From assembly GCA_033439265.1 (NCBI GenBank), contig JAVTVX010000019.1, positions 18,440,039 to 18,504,038 on the forward strand: a stretch of 64,000 nt of DNA, written 5' to 3'. Below the pieces are notes generated by a model that ran no database searches, was not told the origin of the DNA, and worked only from the letters and a program-made list of their open reading frames with translations. The DNA is from Dillenia suffruticosa. Its lineage: Eukaryota; Streptophyta; Magnoliopsida; Dilleniales; Dilleniaceae. The stretch's first letter is position 1. Each line of letters starts with the position of its first letter. Shown here in pieces: positions 1 through 11,904 of this stretch. A program made the position numbers and the translations under genes.

Positions 1-519
1 CAATCCGGTGATTTTAGCGATGGGGAAATTTTCCTTCACGAAAATTTCTCATTCCCTCATTCTATGTTTTTCTCTCTCAAAGAAGAACATCAAGAAGAGC
101 ATTGTGTTTTTGTTACATTACTAAATGGGTTAATTGGGGAGAGGTTATTAAATCAAAATGGGAGTTATGGGAAGTTATCCCATAACCCCTCAAATGCCCC
201 GGGCAATATTAAAACCAATAACAACAAAACTACATAATGTAAAGTGTAAGTTTTGAAAGCAAAAAATGTAAAAATATTATCATAGGCTAAATTGGGAGTA
301 GTTATCATTTAGGTTGATATAGAAATGATAGGAAAGTTTATAATTTAGAAGCTTTTAGGGTAATATTTGAAATAATATAAAGAATGGAAGGGACACATAT
401 GAAACCAAAATATCATGTTTGGTTTGCGGAGTTAGACACAAAATAAAAAATTATTTTCATTTTCAAGACAAAATGAATCAAATTTCTATACATATGGATA
501 GAGATGAAAATGAAAATTT

Positions 520-568
<49 letters not shown>

Positions 569-1139
569 AATGTTGCTGTCGTGCATTTTCAAAATTTTCA
601 TTTTACCCATTTTCATCTCATCTTGTCTTTTTCTTCTTATATTTCAAATTTTCAGATTTAAAATTTAAAAATAAAAGAAAATTACGTTGGAAGAGATTTT
701 TCTCAACGTTTAAAACAAATTAATCAAAATATAATTCTATATACCGATCGGTTATAAAAAAAAAAATCATAGAAGATTACTAGTTTACCTATTATTTATT
801 TGTATATAATAATATTCATAATTTCAGGACATTTTCAATTATAATTGATTTTCTAAAAAACAAATTCGTGCATTTATTTGACAAGTGGTGATTATCTTTA
901 CCTATATTTTTTTTAATTATTATTATTATTTTAATCTTCTGAGATGTAGAGTGGGCTATGGCTGCGGAAGCAGAGGGAAGCATTAAACAGGCCGAGTGGC
1001 TGTATAGATTCAAAGAAAGCCCAATAGAAAAAATGTGGACCGAGCTGGCCTCTTGTAAAGCCCAAAAAGAAGATAAAAATGGCGGGACCCACAGTTAGCA
1101 GAAGGTGAGATTTTTATCTTCTATCTTCTTTGAAGCAGC
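1..1139. other. AT-rich intergenic stretch with a (TA)n tract
   Basis: I see no gene here. A (TA)n microsatellite runs from about 522 to 565. The open frames across it read YIYIYI in both directions and are repeat translations. Around 690-770 there is a short sequence resembling the 3' part of the SINE at 18931-19101 (both carry 'ttaatcaaaatat' and 'taccg' followed by an A-run). The last 100 bases are likely promoter and 5' leader of the YCF54 gene. Confidence 0.6.
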
Positions 1140-1170
1140 GAAGAAGAAGAAGAAGAAGAAGAAGAAGAAG
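1140..1170 (+). repeat. (GAA)n microsatellite in the YCF54 5' leader
   Basis: About ten GAA/GAAG units end two bases before the ATG at 1173. Purine-rich leaders of this kind are common in plant genes. It is not translated in the chosen model. Confidence 0.75.
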
Positions 1171-1172
1171 CC

Positions 1173-1397
1173 ATGGCAGTAAGCACAATCGTCTCTTCTT
1201 CTCCTCCAACACTTCTCTTTCCTTTCTCAAACCCTAACCATTACACTTCTCTTCCTCTTCCCATTCAATTCTCCTTCTCTGCCCCATCCCGCCAAGCTCT
1301 GAAGCTCTCAGCTTCCCCGCCGTCTCCCTCCTTCAATAAATCCTTTGCTGTCGTCAAGGCTGCTTCCGATGCTGCCGTTTTGACTGAAGAAAACAAT

Positions 1398-1470
<73 letters not shown>

Positions 1471-4085
1471 ATTTTGTTAGTACTTTTGTTGAATTTGAGA
1501 TTGCACTTGATTGAACATTTAAATGCTAGAATTTAGAATCATAGTTTTAATAATTTACGTTAAATGCTATCGAATTTGATAATTTCCATTGTATTCTGTT
1601 CGGTATATGTTAATGTGAACCTACTTGAGTGTCACATGAGTTCATTTTAGGCTCTACTAGATTCAAAAATATTGTTGAAGCAACCACCATTCGTAGATTG
1701 CGTGTGTAATGCAAAGTGACTAGAATTTGGTAACATTGGCCTCTCTTCATTGCATTGTAAACCGTAATTGCTGGAAAAGGTAAAAGAAAATTGAATTACA
1801 TGTGTTTTGGAGATGAACAATGCTATTTGTGCAGACCAAATTCCATTCAAAACTCCAATGTGGCTCCTGAGCTGTTGGTTCCGAGAATAAGCACATGGCA
1901 GACCAATAATCCTATGCGGAATGAGATTTTGAATAATTTGTATAGAATTTGGTTTGTAGTGAATATGGATAGCATTACTCTTTAGGAATAATGTAATAAA
2001 ATACGACCTGGATGATGTTTATCTGAGGCTTTTGTGGTGGGCCTACGAATCAATCACTTTTATAATATTAAGGAAATTTTTCATCAGTTGCTTGAAGAAT
2101 CAATATTATCTCCACATTTCCATCAGCTTGGATATGGAGTTTGTTACTCTATGTTGCACTGTGACTTTTGGAAAGTTTTTAAGGGCAACACACAAATTAA
2201 ATTTCAGCGCACAAGTAAAATTTCACAGCTTTGTTGCATTTACCAATTTTTGAGGGATTTTGATGGAGAATCTTTTTGTTGAGAAGCATAAGGGATAAAA
2301 TTCCCTCCATGGATAGCAAGGTGTGGGAAAATGGTGAAATTTTCTAGTGACAAATGACAATTGTCTTTGTTGTTACAACTTTGCCTAAATGTTTTGGTTT
2401 TTTTCTTCTTTTTTTTTTGGGTCTTTTGTTTGTATCTTTTTTGTGAGTTTTGATCCTGGCGTGTGATTTCCTCTGCTTTGAACCTTTGTTGTTCTACATT
2501 TGTATCCCACCTTTTCCCTTTTGATGACTGTGCAAATTCACTACCTGCTGCAGGAGCGCCACAAACAGCCAGCAACAAGTACTACTTTGTAGTTGCAAAT
2601 GCAAAATTTATGCTGGACGAAGAGGAGCATTTCAAGGAGCTCTTAAATGAGCGGCTCCGGTTGTTTGGAGAACGCAACAAAGAGCAAGACTTTTGACTTG
2701 TAATTGAACCGACGTTTTTGGATAAGTTTCCTAGAATTACTAGTAGACTAAAGAGACCTGCTGTTGCACTAGTTTCCACTAATGTGCCATGGATCACGTA
2801 AGTGACTTATATCTTCCTTTTGAACTCCCTTGTCCCTGTAACTTTGATGTGTTTTCTGTTGTTCCAAATTTGTTAAATCTCACCTTATTGAACCGATCGC
2901 GATGAGTTTCTAAGAGTGCAAGCATTATTACAATAATAATATAGGTTGATATTTTAGTTAGACCACTTTCATGATCAGGGCAACCCGATTTCTGGGTATA
3001 ACAGGAGACACTGCTCCTTCAGATGTCATGAGTTTCTTCTTTCTTTGATTTGCAACTTTATCTCAAAGAACCATATGATGAATGTTTTCTTCAAGGAAGT
3101 ATCATAGTAAAGAGAGAGGATATAGATTAGGCATGTTTTGTCTGATGCTTAAGCTTTGCAAAGAAGTGCTTGGCATGCATATTGCTACAACAACCCTTGC
3201 TTGTCTCACATTTGGCGTTGCAGGAGCAGCTTTTAGATTCCCTAGGTTAGGGAAATTTCTGGTTTCCAGAAACCTAGGCCTACTTCTATTGCAATCAGAG
3301 ACATTGCAAAGAAGTGCTTGGCATGCATATTGCTACACCAACCCTTGCTTGTCGCATGTTTGGTGTTGCAGGAGCAGCTTTTAGATTCCCTGGGTTAGGG
3401 AAATTTCTGGTTTCCAGAAACCTAGGCCAACTTCTATTGCAATCAGAGACATGTTTAGGGTGTTATTTATTTATTTTTTTTCCTGCCCTCCTTGGTGATG
3501 GAAATAAGTACTTTCCAAGAATGTATAGTACATGTAGTAACTACAAAAACTAATTGGGCTTTCTCTAATTTTCTTTTTTTTTTGAGGGGGGGGGAGGGGA
3601 TTGGCGTGCTTTATATCTGTTTGATCACAATGGTACTAATATGCTTCATGATTTGAGGATATATACTCATATCTTTGCATCTACTTGTGCATTTTCTTTG
3701 CTATATCTTAGCAGCTTAGCTTGTTGACAGGGGATATTGGACTGATCCTTTGGTGGGAAATGTTCTTGATCAATCTTTATTGCTTGTGCTGTAGCATGAA
3801 AAAGCACAATGTTTATTAATTTACGACCACTGTGCAAGATATTTATAACCTTATTCCCCATTGTGCCAATACCATTACCATGTGGCATGCAGATTTATGA
3901 AGTTGAGACTGGACCGAGTCTTATCCGAGAGCTATGAAGCTGACACTCTAGAAGAGGCATTAGCCTCAAATCCTGCAAACCTAGAATTTGAGAAGCCAGA
4001 GAACTGGGTAGCGCCCTATCCCAAGTATGAGTTTGGATGGTGGGAGCCCTTTTTGCCACCAAAATCTGAGGTACCTCAGTCATGA
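1173..4085 (+). CDS. YCF54: Ycf54 / LCAA-like chloroplast protein gene, three exons, with an in-frame TGA
   Basis: Exons are 1173-1398, 2554-2797 and 3893-4085 (226+244+193 nt), which join in frame to 221 codons. Residues 1-70 are Ser/Pro-rich and basic, as in a chloroplast transit peptide. The mature part carries the Ycf54 signatures NKYYFVVANAKFMLDEEEHF, FLDKFPRITSRLKRPAVALV, WITFMKLRLDRV and NWVAPYPKYEFGWWEPFLP. In the family this protein supports the aerobic cyclase that makes protochlorophyllide from Mg-protoporphyrin monomethyl ester. Codon 123 (2694-2696) is TGA where the family has TGG in the QDFWLVIEP motif; the reading continues perfectly after it. As read, translation would stop at residue 122. 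This may be a recent null allele, a non-functional duplicate or a base error. The exon 1 donor is GT followed directly by a long CT repeat. Family assignment is firm; functional status is not. Confidence 0.88.
1400..1468 (+). repeat. (CT)n microsatellite abutting the YCF54 intron 1 donor
   Basis: About 34 CT units begin one base after the intron's first G, so the donor reads G|GTCTCTCT. Unspliced reading gives an LSLSLS tract and then a stop at 1512-1514. Confidence 0.9.
3156..3451 (+). repeat. 148-bp tandem duplication in YCF54 intron 2
   Basis: Unit 1 is 3156-3303 and unit 2 is 3304-3451. Both begin 'ttgcaaagaagtgcttggca' and end 'caatcagagaca', with only a few substitutions between them. 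Short ORFs here duplicate each other and have no recognisable product. Confidence 0.9.
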
Positions 4086-5830
4086 TATGTCATACCTGGT
4101 TCTGTGTTCGTGTTCCCCCAGAGCCCTCCTTCCGGCATTGCACTTCTTGCATGTAGTAATAATGTATTGCAATTGTAATTTGAGTCTTGTACGTGTTTTT
4201 GGTAAGAATAGAATGTTTGTATATTAGTGACGAGTTTTTCCTCAAGGCTTTTTAAGCATCTCTAAGAGGTCAAATCTGGATAGAAATTGTACGTAGAGGA
4301 GAATCTTATTAAGATAGGGCTAGCTTTGCTCTTGCCAAGAACTTTGTCTATGCTGTAAACCATTATGCCCACTTTCATGTACTTTTCTCTCCTGGTGGAT
4401 TATGGTCGGACTCAATTAGTCATTCTCAAAATGCCTTGAAAGTTTCAAAACGAATTCCATCTTCTAGCCGGCTAATCATCAAGAGGAGAGAAACTACCCT
4501 ACTATGATTGTCTTTGGAAACGACTTATTGGGAGAGAACTGATTTTGTTCACTCCACGACTCATTGTTTTTTGGTACCAATTCTTATATATTCAATCATA
4601 TTTCGATTAATTTGATTTAGATATCTATAGTATCTTATTTAGAGAGTGATAATTTTTTTTATTTCCTATTTCTTTTAAGTTCCCCCTCTTTCTTGTCTCC
4701 CTTTCCCATTTTCCCAAATTATCTCCTCTCCTTTCTACGGTCAAAGAAAGGAAACCCCCCCCCCTCCCCGGGGGCGGTGGTGCCCTTTTTAGAAAGGGAA
4801 CCAAAAAGATTCTTTTCTTTTTTTATATTTGTGGCTACACACGTTGCTTCCGTTTCAAAGTAATTCTATTACAATTTTCCTTTTATATATAACAAAAATT
4901 TTAATTTAAAATTTTAAAGAAAAAAATAATACAAAGTTAAATTATATTTAATTAGCATATTTTTATTACATTAATAATATTTAATCCTTACGAGTTTGGC
5001 TTTAACAGAATATAAATAAAATTTTGATCTGATTATATTTAAAATCGATCACTGTCAAAACAATTAGTCAACTAAAGTTTTTATCATATGAAATAATACC
5101 CGTCGGAAATATTAGTTAAATCTCATTTAATGAATATTAAATTATCTTTGATTCAGGGGTTTGACAGCCCACGTCAGCGTGACGCCTGAAACACTATTTA
5201 AACATCCAATCTTTGAAATTTTTACATCATTTTCCAGAAAAATCGATTTCAAAATTTCTTTTACGAGAATTGATTACATTTTTGAAGTTAAAATTAAGGT
5301 TTGAAAGCAAACGGCGAGGATGAATTGTAGTGGGGACAGGTAACAGTAAGAAAAACCTTAAATTGGTGAAGCATTTCGAGGGGAAGCTACTAGATAACGT
5401 ACTTTGTCCTCGAAGATAAGATTCTTGTCGTTTCATTTCACGAGTTCATCATGTTCCGTTTCTGCTCCTTCGCCCTGGTGGTCCTCTGGTCTACTTTCTA
5501 AAGCAACCTTTTTGACTTATCCCATAGGATAAGGTTTCATCGATTCAACAACAGCAATAATAACGGCAAACAATAAATGGAATCTTATTTTTAAAATTTA
5601 AAATCGATCGTTTAAAAAATAAATTTATAAAAAATAAAAAATAAAAAAAATAAGAATAAAATATATATAGATAAAAATAAATAAAAAGAAAAATAAAATA
5701 ACGAAAATAAAATAAGAGAAAAATAAAATAAAAATTAATAGATAAATATCATAAATATATTGATTTAATTTGTACGGATTCTATTATGCCATCCATTCTT
5801 ATCTAAAATCATTTCTTTTTCTAAACTCTT
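4086..5830. other. 3' region of YCF54 and AT-rich intergenic DNA
   Basis: The first 150-250 bases are the likely YCF54 3' UTR. There is a C-run at about 4757-4768. From 4860 the DNA is AT-rich, ending in an A-rich tract at 5620-5760. I recognise no gene. A small minus-strand ORF at 5227-5436 has no family features. Confidence 0.5.
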
Positions 5831-5834
5831 AACC

Positions 5835-7310
5835 TCCATGTCTTTACGGATAACTTATATTCAAGTTTTTAATGGTCTATCTCTGCGTTTTATTAGATCT
5901 CATATAATTAAATTCTCTGTTCTTCTAACTGGTGCATCCTTAGGTCTTCTTTACACATGTCCAAACCACCTCAAACGACACTTTCGCATTTTATCCACAA
6001 CTAAACTAACTCTCAATTTGTTACGAATTTTTTCATTTCTAATTTTATCTTTTCTAATTTTTTCACACATCTACTGAAACATTTTCATTTCTACTACAAC
6101 CATCTTTTGTTCTTGTTTTTGTTTAACAACCCAACACTCAATACCATATAATAGTGTAGGTCTAACCGTGATTCTATAGAACTTTCCCTTCAGGTATAAT
6201 GGTATCGTCCGATCACAAATAATTCCGGATGCATTTCTCCATTTCATCCAATCCGATTGAATCCTATGGTTCACATCTCCATCTATATTATCATCATTTT
6301 GAATAATAGACTCTATATATCTAAATCGGTCATTTTTTGGGATATCTTGTTCATCTAATTTAATCATTTTTTTATCATTCCTATAACTATCGTTTTTCGA
6401 TCTACTCAATCTAAACTCTCGAGATTCTAATGTGAGTCTCTATAATTCTAGTTTAGTACTAATACTCTCTCTAGTTTTATCAACTAACACTATATTATCT
6501 GCAAAAAGCATATACCATGGTATTTTATCTTAGATATTTTATGTAATTTCGTCTATCACTATTGTAAAAAGGAGGAGACTTAATGCCGAATCTTGATGGA
6601 GTCCAATGTTAATGGAAAAACTATCGCTCAAATCTCCGTAAATTCTAACGCCGGTTGTAGCTCCCTTATACATATCTTTAATGAGATTAATGTATCTCAA
6701 AGATACTCATTTTTTCATCAACGCCCACCACAATAATTCTCTAGAAACCCTATCATATATTTTTTCTAAATCAATGAATATCATGTATAGGTCTCTCTTT
6801 TGTGCTATATATGCCTCCATCAAATGTCTTAACAAGTGAATTGCTTCCATGGTAGATCTTCCTAGTATAAATCCAAATTGATTTTGAGATACAATTATCT
6901 CCGATTTCAATCTATACTCTATTACTCTCTTTCCTATTACTCTCTCTCATAATTTCATGGTATAACTCATAAGTTTAATTTCTCTATAGTTAGAGCAATC
7001 CTGTATGTCGCCTTTATTCTTATATAACAGTACAATTACACTATTTCTCAATATTTGAGACATTCTCTTAATTTATCAAATTTTATTAAAAATATTCATT
7101 AATATTTTTACACCAAATTCACCCAAACATTTTCATACTTTTATAGGAATGTCATATGGTCCTATGACTTTATTATTTTTCATCCTTTTTAGAGCCTCTT
7201 TCACTTCATGAGGACGAATTTTACGTTTAAAATTTCTATTAATTTCGCTTACAGCTATCTCGATATTGCCTATATCTGTTGAACTCTTAACGCCTACAGG
7301 TTTCATCGAT
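5835..7310 (-). mobile_element. Decayed RTE-type LINE (reverse transcriptase and C-terminal part)
   Basis: Read on the minus strand. At 6910-6707 the peptide QNQFGFILGRSTMEAIHLLR then DLYMIFIDLEKIYDRV matches plant RTE-like LINE reverse transcriptases, which usually have GRST and FIDLEKAYD. Upstream (6990-6920) there are remnants of a YTMKLWERVI-like segment. At 6409-6071 the peptide includes DRFRYIESIIQ, DGDVNHRIQSDWMKWRNASG, CDRTIPLYLKGKFYRITVRP and LYGIECWVVK, the usual C-terminal region. At 6070-5838 the antisense still encodes a [17 protein letters not shown] stretch. Frameshifts and stops separate the blocks, so it is dead. The 5' part is missing. Confidence 0.88.
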
Positions 7311-7364
7311 ATATATTATAATTGGTCTCTTGTGCCAAAATTCCGCATTCACTTATTGCTGGTT

Positions 7365-7766
7365 TTTTTTTGGGTACTATAGTCTTAAGACACCGTTCAA
7401 AAATTTTATCCCGATTAAATATAGACCGATTATTACGGAGCCTATTTTTTATAAAGTCAACTCTCTCAATATTATTTTTATGGAGCCGACTCTTTCAATA
7501 TTATTTTTTCTGTTTTCATAATAAGTCAAACTCATATATGGTACCAACACTTGTGGCTTCTTCGTCTCTTAATCAAGGTCGGGAGTTCGACTCTTCTTGA
7601 GAATGAAAAAAATAATGTTTAGAGATATACCTCCGGTCGGCCTCTATAACGATCGATTATTTTAAACATCATGTGATGACCAAGTCAACATAGAAAAAAA
7701 AAAACAAATTTATATATGGTTAAGGAACAAAATTATCCTTATCCAATTACGCGGACCAATGTTTGT
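7365..7766. mobile_element. 402-bp insertion flanked by a 14-bp direct repeat, SINE-like (family B tail)
   Basis: The perfect repeat 'acttattgctggtt' stands at 7351-7364 and 7767-7780, as expected for a target-site duplication. The insert starts with a T-run. Its left part, read on the minus strand, shares 'aatattgaaagagtcg' and 'gataaaattttt' with the copies at 17277-17465 and 25668-25840. Its right part (about 7555-7700) on the plus strand has a tRNA box-B-like 'gggagttcgactctt' and an A-run near 7690. It may be composite. Confidence 0.55.
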
Positions 7767-7780
7767 ACTTATTGCTGGTT

Positions 7781-8639
7781 ATGTACGGCATTTGATAGGG
7801 AAGAATCGGGCTTCTCTTCTTTTTTTAGATTGCAAGTATTTTCCTTCTAGGCAAAGAGTTGAAGAAGGGGACAGAGGTAGCTCTTCCTCGGTCACTCTGT
7901 TCACGACTTTGATGTGACATAAGTAACATATTTGCCTAGTTTGGTTTGTCTATTCTTACGGTGATGTTTTTGAAATGTTAATTTAGTTTAACAAGTCGCT
8001 ATTAATATTTCTTGGTTAAATCATTTTATCTTTTTAAATATTTATCTTATGTATATTTAATATGATCAGAGATTAGGCTAATTTTATGTTAATGACTTTA
8101 TATATACATATATATCAATATTTAGTTGATACGGTGATTAACATTTATATCTATTTAAAAAGATTTTTTAAGTTCAAATTAAAAATAAATAAATATAAAA
8201 AGATGTTTATTTTTTAAATATTTAATTTGATTTAAATAAGATTTAATGAGATATAATAATGTAACTATCACGAATAAAAAAAACATTCATATATATTATA
8301 GAAATTTTGGAACGTAGCGGGTGAAGTGGAGACGGGGGAATTTGTCGTTATTGAGTTGAGGGCATAATTGGTCGTTTGTCGGTTGTCGGCCGAGAGAAAG
8401 TCATCGCAGTGGGCCGGCAGACAACGAAACCAGCCCACCACTCAAAAATTAAAAAAAAAAAAACCAAGCAAAAACAAATCCTTTCCTCCATTCTCTCTCT
8501 CTCTCTCTCGCGATCGAGATTCGTCTTCTTCTTCTCTGTTCATTGCACTTGAAATCTTTAAGAAACCATTCGAACACTCGCAGACACGCAGTTTCTCTCT
8601 CTTTGGGTTTCATTTTTTCAGAGGACATAGAAGGAGAAA
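7781..8639 (+). promoter_or_regulatory. Upstream region and 5' leader of the PYL gene
   Basis: AT-rich up to about 8300, then a sharp shift to mixed composition. A (CT)n tract at about 8493-8509 and CTT-rich sequence precede the ATG at 8640. I see no conserved upstream protein. Confidence 0.5.
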
Positions 8640-11600
8640 ATGAATTCGGAAGCGATGGAGTTGCAGTACATACGAAGGCATCACAAGCATGAGATAAGTG
8701 AGAACCAGTGTACGTCTACTCTTGTTAAACGCATCAAGGCGCCTGCTCATCTCGTATGAATTCCTTCTATCTATCTCAATTTGGTTCTTTGCTTGATTTT
8801 TGATGGATTTTGTTCAGTAACTTTGTAGAATCTGTTGTTTTGATGCAGATCTGAGAGCGATTTTTCTTTTTTCCTGTTTTCTTTGGATCTTTGGTTAATT
8901 TTTGACAAATTTTGTGGATTTTGCCTTTCTTTGATGTCTTGATTCTTGAATGTGAATTAGGGTGGCTTTTTGTTTATGGTTTGCTTCTTGCTTCCTGATT
9001 AAGATTTGGTGTACGAATAACAATAGATTATATCAAGATGGAATTTTTAGAATATGGGGTTGAATATAAATGTTCTATAAAGAATCAGCAAATGATGTTG
9101 AAGAGATCTGAGAGGTCTGACTTGGAAAATGAGGAGATTTACTGTTGATAAGTACTGATTTAATTGAAAAAAAAAATTCTTAAAAGTAAAAATTTGATCT
9201 TCATGTAAGGTGTCTAATTCCCTTTCTACGTGTGATGATTTGTTCCTTTTCAAGTTACTTGGATTAAGAGCGTAGGAACCGCCATCTTCATGTGATGATT
9301 TCCTGTTTTCCAACTAGCAAGACATTCAAATTCATTATCCGTTGCATCTCTTTAGTAGGGGGATAAGAACAGGCTAAATTCTCTAAAAGAAGCAAAGATA
9401 GCCGTAATAAACTTCCCTTTGGGAGCAGTGGCCTTTGGGAGAAGTGGAGACCGAATAGTGTTCCTTGTGTAGTGTTAAAATAGTTTATTAGCTAGCTTCT
9501 ACCTGTGCAGGAGTTCTGTAGCTTGTTGGAAGGTTGATGTTGATGTTCGCCTTGTTCTGTTTACTATAGGAAGATTTCTGGAAATGGCAGAAGGGACCTG
9601 GTCCTGAAGAAACTGAAGTGGGAGAGAACAAAATGTTGAAATCTGTAGTGGGTTTTTTGTTTTTCTCAAGTAATGAAAAGTTGAGTGATGCCAAGTTTAG
9701 GCATTTAGAGTGTTGGACTTTTGGGAGATCTTTGGTTTTTATTTATTTATTTATTTTTGGGGGGGGGGGGGGGAGGGAGTCCGGGATGAACTCCTGGAAG
9801 TTAAAATATTGTACAATAATTCTAGGAAGCAATTTCCCTAAAGGGAATTTTGTGAACCTAAGGACTGGGACCTTATAGGCATCAATACTACATCAGACTT
9901 TGGTATTGTCTCCAGCTACTTTGTGTGATTGGGCTTCAGAAAGTATCTAGGTAAATATGTATGACTGATTTCTAGAGGATAGGACAAGTGTCCTCAAATT
10001 AATGTGTCCGTGGCTAGGTCTGGAGACATATCCTTTCTCCTAAATGAAGAAAGCCAAACATAAAATGCATATAGAATGAAGAAGATGTTCTATTTAAAGA
10101 TAACAGGATAAGAATATTCCTGTCTAGATGGAGAAAGTTGAATTTAGACATTCCTAGCATACCTGTTTATATAGGGTCTTTCATGTAAAGGGAACAAAGA
10201 AAGAGAAAAGTAATTTAACAAAACTTTGCTGAAAGAGATTAAGCATAGTGAGAAACAAGTTTCAGTTCTCTTCTTTGAGTCTCAAATACCATGCTTGGAA
10301 TCAAGTGAGTAATTGCCTGTCATCAAGTAGTTTCAAATTGCTGTCCTCAAATTCTTGTATTTGAAGCATAAGATTTCCTTTCAAAGGGCTCCATTTGTAA
10401 TTGATATCGAGCATTTTTTTTTCCCTTTTCCCCTCAATAAACTTTAAATCTCATCCTTTACAACTTTGAAGTCTTGATTATGCATTCATCATACTATCCA
10501 CACTAAGCGTCTATTGCTGATTAGTGTCTTGGGTCGAATTAAAAAATTATTTGTTGGAAAAATTAGTTTCACGTTCATTGTGTATTATTTTCTTTTTGCA
10601 AAATTTGTTCATAGAGTTCTGATTTGGCAAGAGTTTTGCTATTCAGTTATCTGAAGGCTGTTTCTGCAGGTTTGGTCTTTGGCTCGGAGGTTTGATCAAC
10701 CCCAGAAGTACAAGCCCTTTGTAAGTCGTTGTACCATGAAGGGGGATCTTCAGATTGGGAGTCTTAGGGAAGTGAATGTCAAGTCTGGACTTCCTGCCAC
10801 AACCAGCACTGAGAGATTGGAACTTCTTGATGACAATGAGCATATCCTTGGCATCAGGATTGTTGGTGGTGACCACAGGTTAAAGGTACTCTACTCTCTT
10901 CTTGAACTTTTCCTATTATTGATATTTTCCCCCTTTTAGGAACGAAATGTTTAGCTGTCTATCTTTGTAAAGTGTATGACGAGGGGTGTATACTGTCACA
11001 ATGGATTATGAAATTTGTGATGCTGCCACAACATTGATGGCTTGAACACATAGGTATAGGTTCCTGCTATTCATCTAGTCCAAAATTAAGGCATGAGATT
11101 ATCTTAGTTTGTGCTGGAGGACTTTTTACTCTAGGATGATTATTTAGAATCTGTATTCACATTAATACTATTTGCCTTTTGTTCTCTGCTACTTCTTGGT
11201 TAATTAAAAGCAACTTTGGAAGACTATTGTGACCTACTTCTGTCATGTTAAATTTTCATGTTTTTGCCATTTGACCTTTGTAGGGGTCTCTGGTACCGGG
11301 ACATACAAAATTGTGTAAAGATCTTTATCTTTACAGTACCATGCATATTTGTTGCCAAGAAATATTTCCCTGATGCTATGTTGTCCTTGCCTTACTGGAT
11401 GCTCTCATATCAGTTCAGTTTAAACACCAAGTTCCTCTGCAGCATGTTATATATTTGCATCTTGAAATTCATGTAGTTTGCAAAGCTCGTGAAAGATTTT
11501 GCCACTGTTTTATATCAGTACCATCATGCTTCAGATACAATATTTTTTGCAAATAAGAATGATAACATGATCTGGCTATGCTATTTTCTTTTCTTTATGG

Positions 11601-11904
11601 CAAGGCCTGTTAGAATACATGTTTTTCCTGATCAATGATGGAGTACTATTTAAGCACCATTTGACTATTGCCTTTGTGTTCCTCACTATTGCAGAACTAC
11701 ACTTCAATCCTCACTGTCCATCCAGAGGTTATTGATGGGAGACCTGGGACGCTAGTGATTGAGTCATTTGTGGTGGATGTGCCTGAAGGAAACACCAAGG
11801 ACGAGACATGCTACTTTGTTGAGGCCCTGATCAAGTGCAACCTCAAATCGCTGGCAGAGGCTTCGGAGAGGATGGCTGTGCAGGATCAGACTGAAGATAT
11901 GTAG
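8640..11904 (+). CDS. PYL9: Abscisic-acid receptor of the RCAR/PYL family (PYL8/PYL9 type)
   Basis: Exons are 8640-8753, 10670-10885 and 11695-11904 (38+72+70 codons including stop), all phase 0 and GT-AG, giving 179 residues. The START/Bet v1-like fold is recognisable throughout: ENQCTSTLVKRIKAPAHLVW, KYKPFVSRC with the ABA-anchoring Lys, the gate loop SGLPATT, the latch GGDHRLKNY, and the C-terminal helix CYFVEALIKCNLKSLAEASE. Family knowledge: ABA binding closes gate and latch so that the receptor inhibits clade A PP2C phosphatases and frees SnRK2 kinases; the protein is cytosolic and nuclear. The three-exon structure is typical of the PYL7-10 group, whereas other PYLs are mostly intronless. 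The ORF is intact. I cannot separate PYL8 from PYL9 orthology here. Confidence 0.96.

Noticed and set aside
413..661. ORFs with YIYIYI tracts
   Set aside because: Translation of the (TA)n microsatellite.
5838..6077. Plus-strand ORF of 79 codons
   Set aside because: Antisense of the LINE C-terminal region.
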